A stretch of 64,000 nucleotides of DNA from Erpobdella octoculata (GCA_963978895.1 OZ022241.1:14449856-14513855), one strand, 5' to 3'; positions 28,701 through 39,838 are shown, numbered from the stretch's first letter. The notes: generated by a model not told the origin, from the letters alone. Numbers and translations: made by a program.

Positions 28701-30904
28701 ATAATGAGTTTAGCTGGAGGAACAGGTTCTGGTGCCGGTTCATATTTAACAGACTTTTTACAGGATCATCATCCTAATTGTCTTCTTCTTAATCAAGTAA
28801 TTTATTGTTAAATATTTTCATTAAATTGTGTTTGATTTTTAGAAAAGCATATCATTAATTCATTAAATATTGAAATAGGTCCAATATCCCAGCCTAAATA
28901 AGATCTTTTAAAATGCTGTCATTGGTCAAGACAATACAAAATTCTATTGAATGAAGATTAAGACTTTTTATTTTTTTTTATTTCTTTTTTAAGTTTGTGG
29001 ACAGTCCAATAACAAAAAAAACTGGAGAAGAGAAGTTTTAAAAATATTTTTAATAATAATTATGCGTAACATTTATTGAAATTACAAATATGGAAAAATT
29101 ATATTAGGTCAGTCCTCACTAATAGTACTAGAAAACACTTCAAAATTTAAAAAAATATATTTCCAATGTTAAGCTTGCTTTAGTTAAAAAATGCTCACTA
29201 TTTTACACAAAACTAGGCTGTTTAGGCTTCTGTTTGTGTTAGCATCCATCGCTCAATTCAGTTAAAGTTTAAACTTTTTATATTTCACTAAGGTTGTTTG
29301 GCCTTACGCCTCTGGTGAAGTTGCCGTTCAAAATTACAATGCTTTGCTCTCGATGGCACATGTCTACCAATCAGCTGATTCAATAATGACATTTGACAAT
29401 GACTACCTGTACAAGATTTGTACTAATTATCTTGATGTTCCAAAGGTATCACTCATATTGTTGATTCTTGACTGTTGTTGAAAAATTGTTATGCAGTAAA
29501 TTATATAGGTTATATAAAATATTAGTTATTATATAGTATTTAAGTTTAAATGCTTTGATTAGTTTTAAAGTTGTGAAAGATGCAATTAATATTGTGCAGA
29601 TATCATTCCATGATGTAAATGATGTTATATCAAAGAAATTAGCATTCTTCCTTCTACCATCATCACCATCATTTGTTTCACCTACAAAAGTTAATGAATC
29701 ATTAGGCATGTGTTTTAATTTATTTAGTTTATTAATGTTTGATTTCATAAAATTGAATAATTTAATTTTCTTAAAGGCAATCTACTTCAAGCATTGACTC
29801 CACATCCTGATTACAAAATTATTTCTATGATCATGGCTCCTTTGCTTTCTAAAAAAGTTTTGAATTTCACCAGTTATTATTGGCCAGCCATTCTCAAAAG
29901 CTTGAGGCATGTCGGTTTTAAAAGCAATCCAAATAAACATGGTAATTTTGTTTAGAGAGTTTGTTTTAGATTACAAGCAATTAATTTTCCTTATCTAAAT
30001 TTTTTATAAGCTTCATTTATGTTGTTAATTGACATATTTTAGTGGTCAATTTTAACTTTATAATTCAGTCTCATGGGCCCATATTCACGATGCGTGCTTA
30101 CTTTACACGGGAGTAACACCCTAGGCTCTTCATTACTAGTTTAAGTCAAGCAACCCTTTGAAAACGGTATTCAAGAAGGCAGTGTTGAGTCCGATGGGAT
30201 AAATTTTGCTGTAAAATTTTAACTGCCTGAGTGAATATACTCTTAATATAATGAATATAAAGATTTTTTATTTTTAATAATATTGGAAATATACAAAAAA
30301 AAATTTCTCAAACTTTGTCTCAAGCTAGCCTAAATTAGTTAAGTTTGTTTTAAAGTATTTTGTTATAGTATTGCTCAAATATTGAATTAGGTTAAGTGAT
30401 ATAACAGTATTATTTGTTTAAAACTTGACAACATATATGTTGTTGCTTGTTAATAATAGATGATTTATTTTCTTGTAATACTTCATGTTTATCTTTAAAT
30501 TTGCAGATCTCGAATGGCAGTTGAAGTTTGACGCAGAGCTAAAGCAGGAGAAATCTTTTGCTGACATGCTTATTCTTAGGGGAAGTGGTTTGAATGAATT
30601 GAGTGAAGATGACATAAGAAAGCAGTATTTGAAAATAAACAGAGATTACCCAGCTTTTCATTCTGAAGGTTTTTGCCTTAGGACTCATTCCAAACCATTC
30701 TCAAAAATGGATAAGTCTGCTGTTTTGGTAAGCAATGACTGTTCTCAAATGAACCAATTAAACAGTATTGTTGACAAAGCATGGAAAATGTTTACATGTA
30801 AAGCTTATATACATCAGTATAAAAAGTATGGCCTTGAAGAGGATGATGTTGTTGATTGTTTTGTAACTCTTGAACAAGTTCTTGCTTCTTATGCAAAGTT
30901 GTAG
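22409..30904 (+). CDS. TUBD1: Delta-tubulin, seven coding exons, complete
   Basis: Encodes a 448-residue delta-tubulin, close to the roughly 450 residues of vertebrate TUBD1. Delta-tubulin works with epsilon-tubulin at centrioles and basal bodies, where it is needed for triplet microtubules. The N-terminus has the tubulin signature [10 protein letters not shown] (residues 7-16), the GTP-binding loop GGTGSG is at 149-154, and the C-terminus has KAYIHQY from residue 415 followed by the delta-type end LEQVLASY. Exons are 22409-22702, 28492-28607, 28682-28796, 29293-29445, 29600-29705, 29777-29941 and 30507-30904. All junctions keep phase; five introns are GT-AG and the 29706 intron is GC-AG. Intron 1 (5.8 kb) is full of transposons yet the frame is intact, so the gene looks functional. 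The start was chosen because [16 protein letters not shown] aligns with the family's N-terminus. Confidence 0.95.
22981..24298. mobile_element. Non-autonomous TIR DNA transposon with long inverted repeats
   Basis: Left end GGTCATGGGTAATCC (22982) and right end GGATTACCCATGACC (to 24298) start inverted repeats of about 80 bp with few mismatches, including GAAAAATGCGAGTGAGCTGC on both arms. Flanks are TAACAAGC (22973-22980) and TAACAAAC (24299-24306), a 7-of-8 match and a likely 8-bp target duplication. No transposase was recognised. Another element end (CTGTGCCACTG, ending at 23981, hAT-like CAGTGG type) lies inside, so a nested insertion is likely. Confidence 0.7.
23740..23981 (-). mobile_element. 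Nested hAT-like MITE fragment
   Basis: On the minus strand it starts CAGTGGCACAGCCAGAAATT with a G-rich run, typical of hAT ends. The CTCCTGCAAAAATTCC and GGGCGTCCATGG motifs at 23870-23905 are shared, inverted, with 44995-45175, where GGGCGCCCGCGGGAATTTTTGC is followed by the same GCTCAATTGAGCC-like and AAAATTGGGTACAT-like blocks. So at least two copies of this element are in the window. Confidence 0.5.
24413..24620. mobile_element. hAT-like repeat fragment
   Basis: Contains CAGTGGCGGATCCAGAAATT (24497) preceded by CCATTTTGGACCCCCC. A diverged second copy is at 43729-43960 with TGGCAGATCCAGAAATTTCT. Only an end and a short stretch are recognisable. Confidence 0.45.
24675..24817 (-). pseudogene. 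Gypsy 3' fragment (end of integrase plus polypurine tract)
   Basis: The minus-strand reading ends VRDEQN and a stop, followed by an AAGAAGGGAG purine tract. This matches the end of the integrase ORF of the 36.6-41.9 kb element (VRDEQD, stop, AAGAAGGGGG). It is a remnant of a related Ty3/Gypsy element, cut at 24817 by the insertion of the next element. Confidence 0.6.
24818..27060 (+). mobile_element. Recent, internally deleted Ty3/Gypsy LTR retrotransposon (element A)
   Basis: Direct LTRs at 24818-25062 and 26815-27060 differ by one visible substitution and one 1-base indel in about 246 bp. They start TGTTA and end TAACA. A polypurine tract (AAGAGGGAGG) directly precedes the 3' LTR, and exact 5-bp target duplications GACAC flank the element (24813-24817, 27061-27065). 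The interior is only 1.75 kb: gag, protease, reverse transcriptase and most of RNase H are missing, and the leader joins directly to the RNase H C-terminus. High LTR identity implies a young insertion, so the deleted form was probably mobilised in trans by a complete relative. Confidence 0.92.
25080..26781 (+). pseudogene. Gypsy pol remnant: RNase H end plus integrase, frameshifted
   Basis: The open frame starts in the last part of RNase H (YNFKIEYRN... then GHADALS). It continues into an integrase with an H-H-C-C zinc-binding region (IHIGHPG to NCYPCQ) and the D-D-E core: D in IHVDFARP, D in LVSDNGS, E in NGQAERF. Near 26250 a one-base frameshift moves the last part into another frame that carries the C-terminal [10 protein letters not shown] and [12 protein letters not shown] block and then a Ser-rich tail to 26781. 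Without gag, RT and the rest of RNase H it cannot act alone. The raw frame from 25161 begins at a TTG, not a true start. Confidence 0.85.
27600..28340 (-). pseudogene. 5' part of a Gypsy element: LTR end, primer site and gag start
   Basis: On the minus strand an LTR-like stretch with TATAAAAAGAG and AATAAA-type signals ends at about 28190 and is followed by TTGGTGTCTAGAAGTGGGAT, the usual Gypsy primer-site layout. A gag-like frame beginning [17 protein letters not shown] comes next, a SAP-type motif, broken by a frameshift in an A/G run at about 28085-28100. An open frame (28013-27606) follows with a gag-like acidic region. This may be the other half of the element whose 3' end lies at 24675, split by element A. 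Confidence 0.55.
28492..28607 (+). CDS. TUBD1: Delta-tubulin exon 2
   Basis: Residues 99-136 plus two bases of 137; contains [11 protein letters not shown], a delta-tubulin block. Acceptor TTTATATAG, donor GTAAAT. Confidence 0.93.
28682..28796 (+). CDS. TUBD1: Delta-tubulin exon 3 (GTP-binding loop)
   Basis: Residues 137-175, carrying [15 protein letters not shown], the tubulin glycine-rich nucleotide-binding loop. Acceptor TTTTTAATCAG, donor GTAATT, ends in phase 0. Confidence 0.95.
29293..29445 (+). CDS. TUBD1: Delta-tubulin exon 4
   Basis: Residues 176-226 ([18 protein letters not shown]...), aligning with WPYGTGEVIVQNYNSVLT of the vertebrate protein. Acceptor CACTAAG, donor GTATCA, phase 0 at both ends. 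Confidence 0.95.
29600..29705 (+). CDS. TUBD1: Delta-tubulin exon 5 with GC donor
   Basis: Residues 227-261 plus one base ([14 protein letters not shown]...). The only in-frame join to exon 6 uses G followed by GCATGT, a GC donor, giving [14 protein letters not shown], which aligns with the vertebrate PLGDLMEHLVPHP. Confidence 0.88.
29777..29941 (+). CDS. TUBD1: Delta-tubulin exon 6
   Basis: Carries [17 protein letters not shown] and [13 protein letters not shown]. Acceptor CTTAAAG, donor GTAATT. Confidence 0.93.
29946..30500. other. Delta-tubulin intron 6 with a dispersed-repeat fragment
   Basis: 30074-30240 begins GGGCCCATATTCACGATGCG and ends near TGCCTGAGTGAATATACTC. It is less AT-rich than the rest and looks like a small DNA-transposon or SINE remnant whose ends partly pair (ATATTCAC / GTGAATAT). 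The family is not recognised. Confidence 0.35.
30507..30904 (+). CDS. TUBD1: Delta-tubulin exon 7 (last)
   Basis: C-terminal 132 residues and TAG stop. Includes [23 protein letters not shown] and the ending [13 protein letters not shown], all closely matching delta-tubulins. Acceptor AATTTGCAG. Confidence 0.95.
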
Positions 30905-31294
30905 TTAAAAATGTACAACCAAGTTCTGTAATATTTGTTTTTGTTTTGTAAGATGCTGTTTAAATTTGTATCAAGAAATTATTTTGCTACTACTGAGCCA
31001 CTGTTGCAGGTTATCTGCTTGTTCACTTTTTCTCTCACAGCTAAACTTGTATTATAGTCAAGCAGTTATTCAATTTTAATTAATTTAGTTTACACAGACG
31101 GTAAAGTGAGCTTTTAAAACCGGTTTTCTGCAATGGAAAGCAAACAAAAGAGACAAGATATTAAAAACTTTGAAGTTTATCAAATTAACAGATTTGGTCT
31201 TGATCATTAACTCTCGTTGAAACAACTCTCTTTTTGAGTCCCTGCTGTTTTTCTACCGAGGTCATTCTTGCAAGGATATCATTTCGGGTGGTAA

Positions 31295-31430
31295 GGCTCT
31301 CCTGACTTTGAAGTGGGATCTCTGGTGTTGAAATGGGCTCCTCAAAAGTTCGAAGTAGGTTCTCATAAGGTTGAAGTTTAGCCCATGATATTGAAATGGG
31401 TTTCTCTAAGGTTAAAGTGGGCTCCTGGTC
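31295..31430. repeat. Degenerate 21-22 bp minisatellite
   Basis: About six imperfect units of the form TTGAAGTGGGCTCCTCTAAG (variants TGAAATGGGCTCC, GAAGTAGGTTCTC, TAAAGTGGGCTCC), lying 400 bp 3' of the delta-tubulin stop. Confidence 0.6.
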
Positions 31431-31439
31431 ATAGTTTTT

Positions 31440-32230
31440 TTGTTAATAGGAAAAGTGTGTTTTGAGAAAAGTACACCTTCTACGATTACAACTACCCAGA
31501 CATCAGCTTTTTTAGACAGGACTAAAATGTGTAGAAGTTTTTAGAAAATTTTTGGGGGAAGTACCTCCGACTTCCTTCTCCACTGGTCATCTCATTTGAC
31601 AGGAAAAGCTTAGAAGTTCATAGAACCCTTATGCCATTTTTTTCTCAAAGAAACTGATGACCGGGGAGAGGGTAGTGGTGGATTTGTGGGGGGCTTCTTC
31701 AAATAAAAAATTTGTAATAATTTATTATTTCTATTCAAGCTGTCAGATATACATACAAAGTGGCTCAATACACTGTTACAAGGCAGTACCATTGCTAATG
31801 TCACACCATATAAAGAAATATTCTTGATTCAGAGAGAATCGGCATTTAAAATTCACAAATGTCAGGAATTGAATTTCACACTGTTCAGTAGCAATGGATG
31901 CAGTGGCTGATGAAAAAGTAGCAATTCTACAACTACATCGTTGTAGCAGACAGAATCCAAAAGCTCTATCGGAGGCGCTCTTTAAATATTGAAAATATTC
32001 TCATTGAACAATTGAAAAAGAAATATTGAAAGCACAACACCTTAAAAATATTATATGTCATAGGAGGGTTATCTTTACTATGCAAAATATTTGAGGTAGC
32101 CCAAAAGTCAAGCCACTAAACTCATCGACAAGTTAGAAAGTTTTCCAAAATAACAAATCTTCATTTTGTCAATTCCGAAGTGAACAAAAAATCTGAAACT
32201 GTATATGCTTCTTTTTGAAATATGGCAAAT
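31440..32230. other. Non-coding stretch
   Basis: At about 31600-31700 TTTTTCTCAAAGAAACTGATGA and GGTAGTGGTGGATTTGTGG resemble the interior of the 24.5 and 43.8 kb hAT-like fragments. Nothing else assignable. Confidence 0.35.
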
Positions 32231-32235
32231 TAAGG

Positions 32236-32645
<410 letters not shown>

Positions 32646-32654
32646 AAAAAAATA

Positions 32655-34700
32655 AAAATCTATATATATATAAGAACATGTCCTGACTGACTGACTGATA
32701 ATCAACGCCGAGCTCAAACGGCTCATCCTAGGAACGTGAAATTTGGAACTTATATTGTTTTTATAGCGTAAGCACCCACTAAATAAGGACTTTTGAAAAT
32801 TTTGCTCCTCAGAGGATGAAACTGGAAAACAAATGCTTTTCTAAAACAACGTATATCTCGAAAACCAAAAGCGAAGGGCTTTTGAAATTTGGTATCTAGA
32901 TTCTTCTTAAAATTGAGAAAATACGTGTTTCACAATTTTTTTGAAAATTTGGTTTCAGGACCTCAAATGTGGGGTTGAAAATAGGGTTATTTGTTTTTTT
33001 TTAAATTACTGCTACTCAAAAACTGTAAGTGCTACAGATTTAAAAATTAGTATTTAGTATCTACTCAATAAATAAATAAAATTTTGTATTACCATTTTGG
33101 AAAATTTGTTTTTCGGGACTTCAAATGTGAGGTGGAAAATAAGGTTTTTTTAAATAAATAAAATTTGGTATTATCATTTTTGAAAATTTGGTTTTCGGGA
33201 CCTCAAATGTGAGGTGGAAAATAAGTTTTTTTTAGAATAACTGCTACTTAAAAACTGTAAGTGCTACTGATGTAAAAATTAGTATTTAGTGTTTACTCAA
33301 AAAATAAAGATATACGTGTTTGACCAATTTTTGATAATTTGGTTTCCAGGACCTCAAATATGGGGTAAAAAAAGAAAAACTAAAAATGTAAAAGTTTTAA
33401 AACAAGTTTTTTTCTAAAACAAGGCATATCTCAAAAACCAAAAATGAAAAAGTTTTGAAATTTAATATCTAGATTCTTCTTAAAAAATAATAAAAACGCG
33501 TGTTTCACCATTTTTAAAAGTGTGGGGTGGAAATAAGAATTTGAATAAAAACTCCAAAAACTAAAAATGTTAAAATTTAGCAATTTAGTGCTGAGATTAT
33601 TTTTTACAAAATAACAAATTACATGTTTTATTAATTTTTGAAAATTTGGTTTCCCGGACTTCAAATGTGGAGGGGTAAAAGGGTTATATTTTTTGTAAAA
33701 TAACTGCGACTCTGAAACTAAAAATACTACAAATTTACAAATTAATAACTAAATACTACTTACAAAATAAAGTTACAAATGTTTTATAAATTTTTTTTGT
33801 TCTGGCTTCCAGGACTACAAATGTAAAGCGGAGAAAAGGATTACATTTGCTTGAAAACTCAATTACTGAAAATTTAAAAACATTAAAACTCACTGTTAAG
33901 GTTTTTTACAAAATTATAAGACACGTGTTTCATTATTTAAAAAACTAACCCATAAAAACAATGTTTTTATTATAAATCCTTTATATACGATCCTAGATTT
34001 TTATTTTTAAGCCCAGAGCCAAATTCAAAAATTAAATTCAAATTCAAAAATATGGACCCTTTTGACGGGGCCGTTTTGACGGGGGCCGTTTTGACGGGGA
34101 CCGTTTTGACGGGGACCGTTTCGACGGGGACCGTTTTGACGGGGACCGTTTTGCCGGGGGCAGTTTTGACGGGGGCAGTTTTGACGGGGGCCGTTTTGAC
34201 GGGGGCCGTTTTGACGGGGGCCGTTTTGACTGAAATTTTGATAGATTCAATTGTCTCGCAGCCCAAGTCGATGTGCCAAATTTCAGCTCGATCGGATAAC
34301 GGGAAGTGAGTTAATTTTGAGACTCAAAGTTTGTGACTGGAAGACAATCGAAAATAATATAAAGGATTTAAAAAAAAATTAGTTTCCAATTAACGGTTTT
34401 GTCCCCGTTAAAACTGGTTGAGTGCAGGCCTTGACTTTTTGCGCTTATGCAACGGGGCAGTTCGAGCCTAAATAACATGCCAGACCTAAAATTTTCTGTC
34501 TATGAAATAAGCCGGAGCGGATCTAAAAAATCCGGACAGGGCACTATGGATTTTTTTTTCGCCAAGTATATAGAAATTGTAGGCCTGTCAAAACGGGCCA
34601 GGCCCAAATTAGATGGGCCGTGCTGGGCCTGGACAGGAAGTACTTAGGTGCTTCCTACATAAAGCTATTTCAGTCTTAAAACACTTGTTGTAAAGGACTA
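32655..34700 (+). mobile_element. Pearl-like Helitron-type element, copy X2
   Basis: Head AGAACATGTCCTGACTGACT at 32672, then a conserved 250-bp stretch (TCAACGCCGAGCTCAAACGG). A core of about six roughly 165-bp units follows (TTTGGTTTCCAGGACCTCAA, about 32930-33960), then a nested short TIR element (33974-34369), then the GGGCCAGGCCC-rich tail. It has no coding capacity. Confidence 0.6.
33974..34369. mobile_element. Short TIR element carrying a 15-bp minisatellite
   Basis: Bounded by perfect 13-bp inverted repeats AAATCCTTTATAT / ATATAAAGGATTT. Inside, 34060-34230 is a 15-bp array (CCGTTTTGACGGGGG, about 11 units), then a non-repetitive piece with ATGTGCCAAATTTCAGCTCG. It is inserted within X2. 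The frames across the minisatellite are artefacts of a 15-bp unit without stops. Confidence 0.6.
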
Positions 34701-34707
34701 TAAACTA

Positions 34708-36098
34708 CTAGCAGTGCCCGTAGCGGCTTCGCACGCATGAAATTAGAGAATTTGAACCGTGCATACATAGTAGAGTACTGCACGGATCAATTAACGGCTT
34801 GGCCCGTCCGTCCGGTGATAAACTGAACTCATCTACTTTTAACCGGCACAAAACCTCAAAATACTAATTTTCACATCTGTAGCACTTACAGTTTTAGAGT
34901 AGCAGTCATTTTAAAATTAAATAACCCTTTTTCCACTTCACATTTGAGATCCTGGAAACCAAATTTTCAAAAAATGGTGAAACACGTATATTATTATTTT
35001 TAGAGTAGAAACTAAATACTAATTTTACTTTTGTAGCATTTACAGTTTTTGAGTAGCAGTTAGTTTAAAAACCAAGTAACCCTATTTTCCACCCCATATT
35101 TGAAGTCTTGGAAACCAAATTTTCAAAAAATGGTAAAACACGTATATCATTATTTCTGGAGTAGAACCCAAATACTAATTTTTACTCCTGTAGCATCTAC
35201 AGTTTTCGAGTTGCCGTTGCATTAAAAACCAAATAACCTTATTTTCCACCCCACATTTGAGGGCCTGGAAACCAAATTTTAAAAAAATGGTAAAACACGT
35301 ATATTTTTATTTTTAGAATAGAAACTAAATACTAATTTTTACATCTGTGGTATTTACAGTTTTTGAGTAGCAGTTACTTTAAAAAACAAATAACCTATTT
35401 TCCACCCCACATTTGAAGTCCTGGAAACCAAATTTTCAAAAAATGCTAAAACACGTATTTCATTATTTTTGGAGTAGAAACTAAATACTAATTTTTACTC
35501 CTGTAGCATTCACAGTTTTTGAGAAGCAGCTACTTTAAAAACCAAATAACCCAATTTTCCAACCCACATTTTAGGTCCGGGAAACCGAATTTTTAAAAAA
35601 TGGTGAAACAAGTATCTTTTTATTTTTCAAGAAAAATCCATATACCAAATTTCAAAATCTCCTCATTTTTGGTTTTCGAGATATACATTGTTTTAGAAAA
35701 AAGTTTGTTTTCTAGTTTCATCCCCTCAGGAGCAAAATTTTCAAAAATCCTTTTTTAGTGGATGCTTACGCAATAAAAGTAATATAAGTTCCAAATTTCA
35801 CGTTCCTAGGATAAGGCGTTTGAGCTCGGCGTTGATTATCAGTCAGTCAGTCAGTCAGTCAGGATTTTTATTTTTTTTTTTTTTTTTTTTTTTTTATAAT
35901 AGTTTATAGTCCTTTACACCAAGTGTTTTAAGACTCTAATGGCTGTATGTAGGAATTCTAGACTAAAGCACTTCCTGTCGTGGATCAGAATTTGATCCTT
36001 CTTACTTTTCCCTCCTCCTTTCTCCAGGCTTGGGACTGGCTTGCAATTAGCGAGGCGGAGTTGAGTCAGTCAGGACATGTTCTTTTATATATATAGAT
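34708..36098 (-). mobile_element. Pearl-like Helitron-type element, copy X3 (inverted)
   Basis: The left end is CTAGCAGTGCCCGTAGCGGC (the 3' terminus on the minus strand, GCGAAGCCGC...CTAG with T following). About five 165-bp core units lie at 34860-35620, and the head (GACTGACTGACTGA in inverse) ends near 35860, followed by inverted repeat Y and a second ACATGTTCTTTTATATATA boundary at 36090. It forms a large inverted pair with X2. Confidence 0.65.
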
Positions 36099-36099
36099 A

Positions 36100-36590
36100 A
36101 AAAAAATTAGTCGAGTAGAGTTAGTCGGTTCGTACGATCTAGATTTAGAGTTAAACAATTCGACAAAAGTTATCTAGTAGAATCAATAGAGTTGTCAGAA
36201 TAAAGAGATTTATGATACGTGAGATATAATTAGATTGAGTGAACGCGAAAGAAGTACTAAGCCGGAATTATAATTCGAAAAATATTGTGCTATAAATAAC
36301 TTCAAGCTTTAACGTTACGAATTGCTAGCGAACTAATTCGGCAACGTTTATATTCACTACCTAGAGAGTATAATTTGTTGCAAGATAAACAATGAGCTTT
36401 TGAGACATCACTTTCATCTCTTTTAAAGTTATCCCATATAATATTAACCTTTGTCATTTTAATTTATGATATTTTTACTATAAACGATCTCGAAATAGCA
36501 CGAAAGCGATTATTATCGTTTTTGCCTAAAGTTATTTACACAACAATATTTCACGAATCCTTCAATAATCTGCTAAACTAGGAAACAGTT
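36100..36590. other. Unassigned AT-rich stretch
   Basis: No ORF and no recognised repeat boundary. It separates X3 from the Gypsy element and ends in a short (TA)n. Confidence 0.4.
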
Positions 36591-36833
36591 ATATATATAT
36601 ATATATTGTTATAATATTCAGGTTCTTTGAAAATGGTCCTTTATTTATTAGAAGAAATACACACTTAATCAAAAACACTTGTGTCTTAGTAACTGTAATT
36701 AAGACTGGTTGATTGAAGTTATGTAATCACTCAACTCTATATTTTTTTATGTCTTTCTTAGTTCATAAAGTCTTCTGAGGTTCATCAGCTTTGATAGAAA
36801 ATTATAAATCGTAGATATAAAACTACCCCCTTC

Positions 36834-37952
36834 TTAATCCTGTTCGTCCCGAACAGTTTCATTGCCTCCAGAATATTTGGCAAGGCGGTCAACATGAATT
36901 ACTTTCATCATAGTACGTTGGCCCTTTTGAATCCGGTATATGACATCATTGATCTTTTTAATAATTTGATATGGTCCTTCCACGTCTTGTTGAAGTTTAG
37001 GTGATTTCCCAATTTTGCGTTGTGGATTGTAAAACCACACCAAATCATTTTCTTTAAACTCTTTCATATTTGATTGGCGATCATACCGAGTTTTCATTCT
37101 GTCGCTGGCTGCCTTGATCCTATTTCGGGCTACGAAATGAATTTCATTTAACCGAGCCCGCAATTGTGCGGCATATTCGCTTTCCGATTCTACTTTGTCT
37201 CCCGGACTTCCAAACATAAGATCGCAAGGAAGTCGTATCTCCCGTCCAAATAACATTTTACTTGGGGTAGCCTTCGTCGTGTTGTGAACCGATCCTCTGT
37301 AAGCCATCAAAAATAACGGAATTTGTTTATCCCAATCAACTTGGTTTTCACCGACCATGTTAGAAAAGTGCTGTTGAATAGTTCGATTAAATCGTTCCAC
37401 CATACCGTCAGACTGAGGATGAAGGGGGGTTGTGGGGGTTTTATGTATGCCTAAAACACGGCACATTTCTCTAAACAATTGTGAATCAGAGTTCCTGCCC
37501 TGATCTGAATGGAGCTCCATTGCTACTCCATAGAGACTAACCCAGCCATCAACAACAACGTTGGCAACTGTCACTGCTTTTTGATTAGGTATAGCAAAAG
37601 CCTCTGGCCATTTTGTAAAATAATTTATGACCACAAGAATGTACTTATTGCCAGATTTTGACACTGGAAATGGACCTGCTAAATTTATAGCAATTCTTTC
37701 AAAAGGGGAACCTACATTGTACTGTTGTAAATGGCCCTTTGTTTTAGCGTGTGGTCATTTACTAGCGGCACAGGTATCACATTTTTGACACCATTCCTCT
37801 ACATCCATTTTACAGTATACCCAATAAAATCTTTGGCGGATCTTGTTCAACGCTTTATTCATCCCTAGATGTCCCCCTGATACTCCGGAGTGCATTTGTC
37901 GGAGCACTTCTGGCACTTTTACTTTTGGAATAATTAAAACATTGGTGGAACC
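36834..37952 (-). pseudogene. Gypsy integrase, broken, with catalytic Asp lost
   Basis: The zinc-binding H-H-C-C region (MHSGVSGGHLG ... CQKCDTC) is readable in frame from about 37950 to 37760. An in-frame TGA at about 37753 separates it from the core. The core has LHSDQG (second Asp) and DGMVERFN (Glu), but the first catalytic Asp of the INLAGPFP block is Asn, and the usual Asp in VVINYFTKWPE is also Asn. The C-terminal part is a chromatin-side DNA-binding region ending VRDEQD and a stop. Inactive. Confidence 0.85.
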
Positions 37953-37953
37953 A

Positions 37954-39520
37954 TCAGTGCTTTCCCAATTTTTTTAGAAATCCGTTCACAACCCTTAGAC
38001 AGTCCCATTGTGCCCAATACGATTTAGAAGCAGGACTCAATTCAGAAATCTCTTGCCAGTCAGGTTTCTTTCCTTCTTCCATCCATCTCAAAATCGGCTC
38101 TATATCATCATCTTTTAATTGTTTGTCTCGAATCGCTTCATCTGACCAAGTGTCGTCAATTTGAAACCGTACCTGAAAAAACTGATTATTTATTTCCTTC
38201 CCCTCCATGCGAATGCAATACTTACATTCATCATTGCAAGGTCGTCGTGACAGTGCGTCAGCATTTTTGTGCTGTTCACCCTTCCGTTGCTGAATTTCAA
38301 ACTCGTATGATTGTAAACGTTCGATCCACCTAGCCACTTGTTTTTCTGGATTTTTAAAATTCAAAAGCCATTTCAAAGCAGCGTGATCCTTTCTCAACAA
38401 AAACGTTTGACCATATAAATACTTGTGAAAGTGCTTAATAGAATCAACGATTGCTAATAACTCAAGTCTGGTGACGCAATAATTGCGCTCCGGTTTCGAT
38501 AAGGTTCTGCTATAATAAGCTATAACCTTTTCATTGCCGTCAACAATTTGACTAAGCACTGCCCCTATTCCTTCATTACCTGCATCGGTGTCTAATACAA
38601 AAATTTTTCCAGGGATTGGATACGACAAAACTGGAGTCAAACTCAAAGCTGTCTTTAACTGTTCGAGCGCCTGTTGATTTGCCTCTGACCAATCAAAGGG
38701 TGCATTCTTTTCTGTAAGCTTATATAATTCCTTTGCAATGCTGGAAAAGTTTGCTACAAATCGTCGATAATATGTGCACAAACCAAGAAAGCTTCTTAAT
38801 TCTTGGGAATTTCTCGGAACAGGCCAATGGTTAACTGCTTCAATTTTCTCAGGATCGGTTCCTATCCCTTCGGCAGAGACTATATGACCAAAATATTTCA
38901 CCTTGCTTTTGAAAAGTGCACACTTTGCCGGATTTATCTTCATACCAGCATCCCGGGTCCTTTGGAAAACTTTTCCAAGATTGTGTAGATGCTCTTCAAA
39001 CGTCTTTCCAACAACAATAATGTCCAAATAAACAAGACACGTTCTCCAATTTAGTCCTTGTAGCACATACTCTATAAGTCGCTCGAAAATTGCGGGTGCG
39101 TTGCACAAGCCAAACGGCATCACTGTAAATTGCCACAATCCTTCACCTTTTGAAAAGGCAGTTTTTTTGCAATTCTGGGGATGTATTCCCACCTGCCAAT
39201 ATCTGCTCTTAAGATCTAAAGTAGAAAACATTCGAGATCCCGCAAGTGTATCGATGGTGTCATCAATTTTGGGCAGAGGGTAACTATCTTTTTGTGTGAC
39301 ATCGTTTAACATTCTGTAGTCGACACAAAAACGTAGCGAATTATCTTTCTTCTTAACAAGTACTACCGGTGAACTCCATGGACTATTGGATGGTTCAATA
39401 AATCCTTGTTTCTTCATCTTTTCCAGCATCTTTCTAGTTTCCTCTCGCTTTGCCATTGGAAGCCTTCGTGGCAGTTGACGAATGGGCTCTGTATTACCAG
39501 TTCGAATTCAGTGTTCAACG
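37954..39520 (-). pseudogene. Gypsy reverse transcriptase-RNase H, inactive
   Basis: RT motifs run from IEPSNSPWSSPVVLVKKKD through FCVDYRMLN, then TLDLKSRYWQ (usually SGYWQ) and MPFGLCNAP. The YxDD box has lost one Asp codon, reading VYLDIIVVG instead of carrying two Asp residues. RNase H follows (FVLDTDAGNEGIGAVLSQ ... RKDHAALKWLL ... NADALSRRP). At the downstream end a frameshift in a run of seven A (plus-strand 37967-37973) moves the integrase start into another frame. An in-frame TGA lies about 18 codons before the first Met, which itself is internal. Confidence 0.9.
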
Positions 39521-39568
39521 ATCTTTGTTTTTTCATTGTCTTCTTCGTCAATAGCTACAATCACAATA

Positions 39569-39838
39569 CTATTCAATCAACTTTTCCGCTTTTTCATAGT
39601 CCATTGCTTTTAGTGAAGTTTTAGCGGCTTCAAGCAGTGCCTGAATTTGAGAGTACTTCATTCTTTTTTTATTATTATTTCTACCAATCACCGTGTTACA
39701 TGCCAATATGTGGTCGACTGGGCTGCATACCGCAATTTCGTCACCTTTTGTTAGTCGCTTGTCGCATTCTGTTACATTCATAACTCTGACTGGCACGTAG
39801 CTTCCTGACTTCGTTCGTACCAGTGTTTTTCCGATCAT
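39569..39838 (-). pseudogene. Gypsy pol segment between protease and reverse transcriptase
   Basis: An 89-codon frame (VRTKSGSYVPVRVMNVTE...) covers the linker and RT N-terminal approach. It is separated from protease and RT by frame changes at both ends. It has no catalytic motifs; placed by position. Confidence 0.6.

Noticed and set aside
34044..34309. Val-Lys-Thr-Ala-Pro and Lys-Arg-Pro-Pro-Ser repeat frames
   Set aside because: A 15-bp minisatellite (a multiple of 3) gives open frames automatically.
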